DNA of 6,809 nt, from the NCBI GenBank assembly GCA_027296045.1, contig JAPUJS010000565.1:1-6809 (forward strand), written 5' to 3'. A model generated the notes under the pieces. It was not told the origin of the DNA, searched no databases, and saw only the letters and a list, made by a program, of their open reading frames with translations. Made by a program: the position numbers and the translations under genes. This document shows positions 5,304 through 6,809 of this stretch, piece by piece. The first letter of the stretch is position 1. Each line of letters opens with the position of its first letter. The DNA is from a bacterium (GTDB lineage: Bacteria > Latescibacterota > UBA2968).

Positions 5304-6263
5304 ATGGCCCAGCACAACTTCACACCAACCCATTATCACACTGCCATCGGTACCCACGAATCTGTCCTGAGCCTTGCCGACGGCGACACCGTATCCACCA
5401 CCACCGTCGATGCAGGCGGCCATGATGCCAGCGGCGAACAGGTGACCGAAGGGGGAAACCCCCAAACCGGTCCTTTTTACATCCAGGGTGCCGAACCGGG
5501 CGATTCCATCTCCATCACCTTCGACCACCTTATGCCCAACCGCGACAACGGCTACACGTCTTCCAAAGTTGCAGCCAACGTGCTCGACCCCGGCCATCGC
5601 ACCGGATTTGACAACGACCGTGTTGTCTGGGGCATCGATTTTGACGCCCATACCGCCACCCCCATCGAACTCCGCTCGCGTGACGCCACTCCAAACGTCC
5701 GATCCATTTCGCCAGACAGCCCCCTGGGCAAACTCACCCTCCCGCTCAACCCACACCCCGGCTGTTTCGGAGTGGCGCCCCCCCGCGGCCAGGCCATTTC
5801 CACTTCCACCTCCTCCACCCATGGCGGCAACATGGACTACAAACGCTTTAACCAGGGCGTCACCGTCCACTTCCCCGTCTTTGTAGAGGGCGCCCTCTTC
5901 CATGTCGGCGACGGCCATGCCCTCCAGGGCGACGGCGAAATCGTGGGCACCGGCATCGAAATCTCCTTCAACATCACCTTCACGGCTCACCTCCACAAAG
6001 GCAAAACCATCCGATGGCCCCGCGCCGAAAACGATACCCACATTCTCACCGTGGGCAACGCCCGCCCTCTGGACCAGTGCGTCCAGCACGCCACCTCCGA
6101 AATGATCCGCTGGCTCACCACCGATTTCGGCCTGGACGAACAAACCGCCCATGTCCTTTTGGGAGAAGCCGTCGAATACGACATGGGCAACATGTTCGAC
6201 CCCGCTTACACGATGGTCTGCAAAGTGTCCAAAGACATCTTGAAACAGCTCGGTGTAATGTAG
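5304..6263 (+). CDS. Acetamidase/formamidase family protein
   Basis: Predicted amidase of 319 residues, matching the FmdA/AmdA family of enzymes that hydrolyse short aliphatic amides (formamide, acetamide) to ammonia and the carboxylate. Family features along the chain are 'YHTAIGTHESVLSLADGDTV' (11-30), 'NPQTGPFYIQGAEPGDS' (52-68), 'LMPNRDNG' (76-83), 'HPGCFGVAPP' (151-160), 'STHGGNMD' (171-178) and 'HVGDGHALQGDGEIVGTGIE' (200-219). These cover the whole family length. No signal peptide is visible. The start at 5304 is preceded by AGGAG 5 bases away; an in-frame ATG at 5262 is rejected since it lies inside the inverted repeat and lacks a ribosome site. It follows the propeller gene in the same direction. 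Nitrogen scavenging is a reasonable role, but the true amide substrate may be a larger metabolite. Confidence 0.93.
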   Translation: MAQHNFTPTHYHTAIGTHESVLSLADGDTVSTTTVDAGGHDASGEQVTEGGNPQTGPFYIQGAEPGDSISITFDHLMPNRDNGYTSSKVAANVLDPGHRTGFDNDRVVWGIDFDAHTATPIELRSRDATPNVRSISPDSPLGKLTLPLNPHPGCFGVAPPRGQAISTSTSSTHGGNMDYKRFNQGVTVHFPVFVEGALFHVGDGHALQGDGEIVGTGIEISFNITFTAHLHKGKTIRWPRAENDTHILTVGNARPLDQCVQHATSEMIRWLTTDFGLDEQTAHVLLGEAVEYDMGNMFDPAYTMVCKVSKDILKQLGVM

Positions 6264-6273
6264 AAGCAGGATC

Positions 6274-6341
6274 GCAGAGGGCTACAGATCCACACCACCC
6301 TTCCCGAAATCCCCTCTGTCTCCCCTTTTCCAAAAGGGGAG
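6274..6341. repeat. Palindromic G/C-rich intergenic repeat downstream of the amidase
   Basis: A perfect palindrome has 10-base arms at 6320-6329 (CTCCCCTTTT) and 6332-6341 (AAAAGGGGAG) around CC. An outer inverted pair, GCAGAGGG (6274-6281) and CCCTCTGT (6312-6319), holds a 30-base interior. GGGGAGG then recurs at 6337-6343 and 6360-6366. The pattern resembles dispersed palindromic intergenic repeats of the REP or MITE kind. No U-tract follows on either strand, so it is not a clear intrinsic terminator, although it could serve as a 3' RNA stem. Confidence 0.45.
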
Positions 6342-6640
6342 GAACTTGCTTTGGGCGAAGGGGAGGTGGGCAATGGGGCGATCTTTGGCTGGTTGTTGAA
6401 TCCCAAAAAGGGATGGAGAGGCAACAGAACCTCACTGCTTCTGCAAAACAAATCTCCCGAACCAAAGCAAATCACCTCACCTTAACAACAGCCTTTCAGG
6501 AGAAGCACTCGCTGCACACAGCGCACTGTCCGACCCGCACCATCGTCTAGAATTTCACCTTCACCGGTAGGGCAGAAGCGCACCCACATCCACCTTGGTA
6601 CTTTTGCGCTGTGCCTTGGCGAGGCCCCACGCCGAGTGGC
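6342..6640. other. Non-coding stretch, no gene supported
   Basis: This stretch holds a minor inverted repeat ATCCC/GGGAT (6400-6404 and 6410-6414) around A5. A G-U-containing stem, CTTGGCG/CGCCGAG, lies at 6615-6621 and 6630-6636. It also carries the C-terminal part of a minus-strand open frame ending at 6547. That frame starts inside the abnormal C-rich right end, has no ribosome site I can trust and matches no family I recognise, so I do not call it a gene. The plus-strand frame running to 6550 is a shadow of the amidase gene. Confidence 0.4.
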
Positions 6641-6649
6641 GACTTTTTC

Positions 6650-6677
6650 CCCGGTTTTTGGTCGTTCAAAAATCGGG
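6650..6677. repeat. 11-bp inverted repeat with T/A runs
   Basis: CCCGGTTTTTG (6650-6660) and CAAAAATCGGG (6667-6677) are complementary over 11 bases with one G-U pair, around a 6-base loop GTCGTT. The T/A runs lie inside the stem and no free U-tract follows, so it does not look like a standard terminator. It may belong to a repeat element cut short by the abnormal right end. Confidence 0.45.
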
Positions 6678-6718
6678 CCGCCGGAGGCGCTACGAGCAAA
6701 AAACCAGAATACACAACA

Positions 6719-6809
6719 CCCCCCCGTGCCCGCCCCCCCGTGGATCCCGACAGCCCCCCCACCCCCCCGCGCGGGCGGCGCGGCGGCGCCCGCGGGCGCC
6801 GCGGGACCC
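6719..6809. repeat. C7 tracts and pure G/C palindrome at the right edge, probable contig-end artefact
   Basis: Four runs of exactly seven C occur at 6719-6725, 6733-6739, 6754-6760 and 6762-6768. From 6762 to 6805 there is no A or T at all, and positions 6783-6802 form a perfect 20-base palindrome made only of G and C. This composition is unlike anything else in the window. The minus strand would have four G7 tracts able to form a quadruplex. A sequencing or assembly artefact at a contig end is the simplest explanation. Confidence 0.6.

Noticed and set aside
5292..6152. Long 286-residue minus-strand open frame opposite the amidase
   Set aside because: It is a low-complexity Gly/Val/Ala-rich shadow caused by the strong codon bias of the amidase gene, which has clear family motifs along its length.
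6320..6341. Perfect palindrome as an intrinsic terminator for the amidase
   Set aside because: No T-tract follows on either strand, and the two-base centre makes it look more like a DNA palindrome or repeat.
6547..6762. 71-residue minus-strand open frame at the right end
   Set aside because: It begins inside the C7-tract sequence that is probably an artefact, matches no family I know and has no reliable ribosome site. It is kept only as a note on an unassigned region.
6719..6809. CRISPR array or tandem repeat locus suggested by the equal C7 tracts
   Set aside because: The spacings between tracts are irregular (7, 14 and 1 bases) and there is no repeat unit beyond the homopolymer.

Overview
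The window looks like bacterial chromosomal DNA from a lineage rich in phytanoyl-CoA dioxygenase-like (PhyH) genes. It holds seven protein genes, one cut by the left edge. I see no rRNA, tRNA, transposase, integrase, phage gene or CRISPR array. The mix of several PhyH-type Fe(II)/2-oxoglutarate dioxygenases, an enolase-superfamily dehydratase, an agarase-like TIM-barrel protein and an acetamidase/formamidase recalls uncultured marine or sponge-associated groups such as Poribacteria or Latescibacterota. That assignment is inference from gene content; no marker gene is present. Shine-Dalgarno sites are conventional (AGGAG type).

Left two thirds (1-4126, minus strand; order of transcription is right to left): a PhyH dioxygenase (4126-3338), a hairpin with a U-rich tail and a TTGACA promoter candidate (3311-3244), an agarase-like TIM-barrel protein (3177-2116), an enolase-superfamily sugar-acid dehydratase-like protein (2096-996), a second PhyH dioxygenase (904-80), and the first 22 codons of what is probably a third PhyH gene (67-1, cut by the edge). 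Gaps are 160, 19, 91 and 12 bases. The last four genes look like one transcription unit, with the first PhyH gene possibly a separate or partly read-through unit. The set suggests breakdown or modification of a carbohydrate or sugar-acid-like compound, but the substrate cannot be read from sequence.

A 174-base AT-rich divergent region (4127-4300) separates this cluster from two plus-strand genes. These are a cytosolic Asp-box (BNR) beta-propeller protein (4301-5215) and an acetamidase/formamidase family protein (5304-6263). Between them sits a near-perfect 12-bp inverted repeat around a TTGACA box.

Right end (6264-6809): no gene I can support. It carries palindromic G/C-rich repeat sequence, an 11-bp inverted repeat with A/T runs, and finally about 90 bases of C7 tracts and pure G/C palindrome. 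The last part looks like a contig end or assembly artefact more than ordinary sequence.

No clearly new defence or mobile system is visible. The items most worth a second look are the GH-like protein with unusual residues at its expected catalytic positions, the dioxygenase-rich catabolic cluster, the hairpin/promoter before the amidase, and the strange right end.
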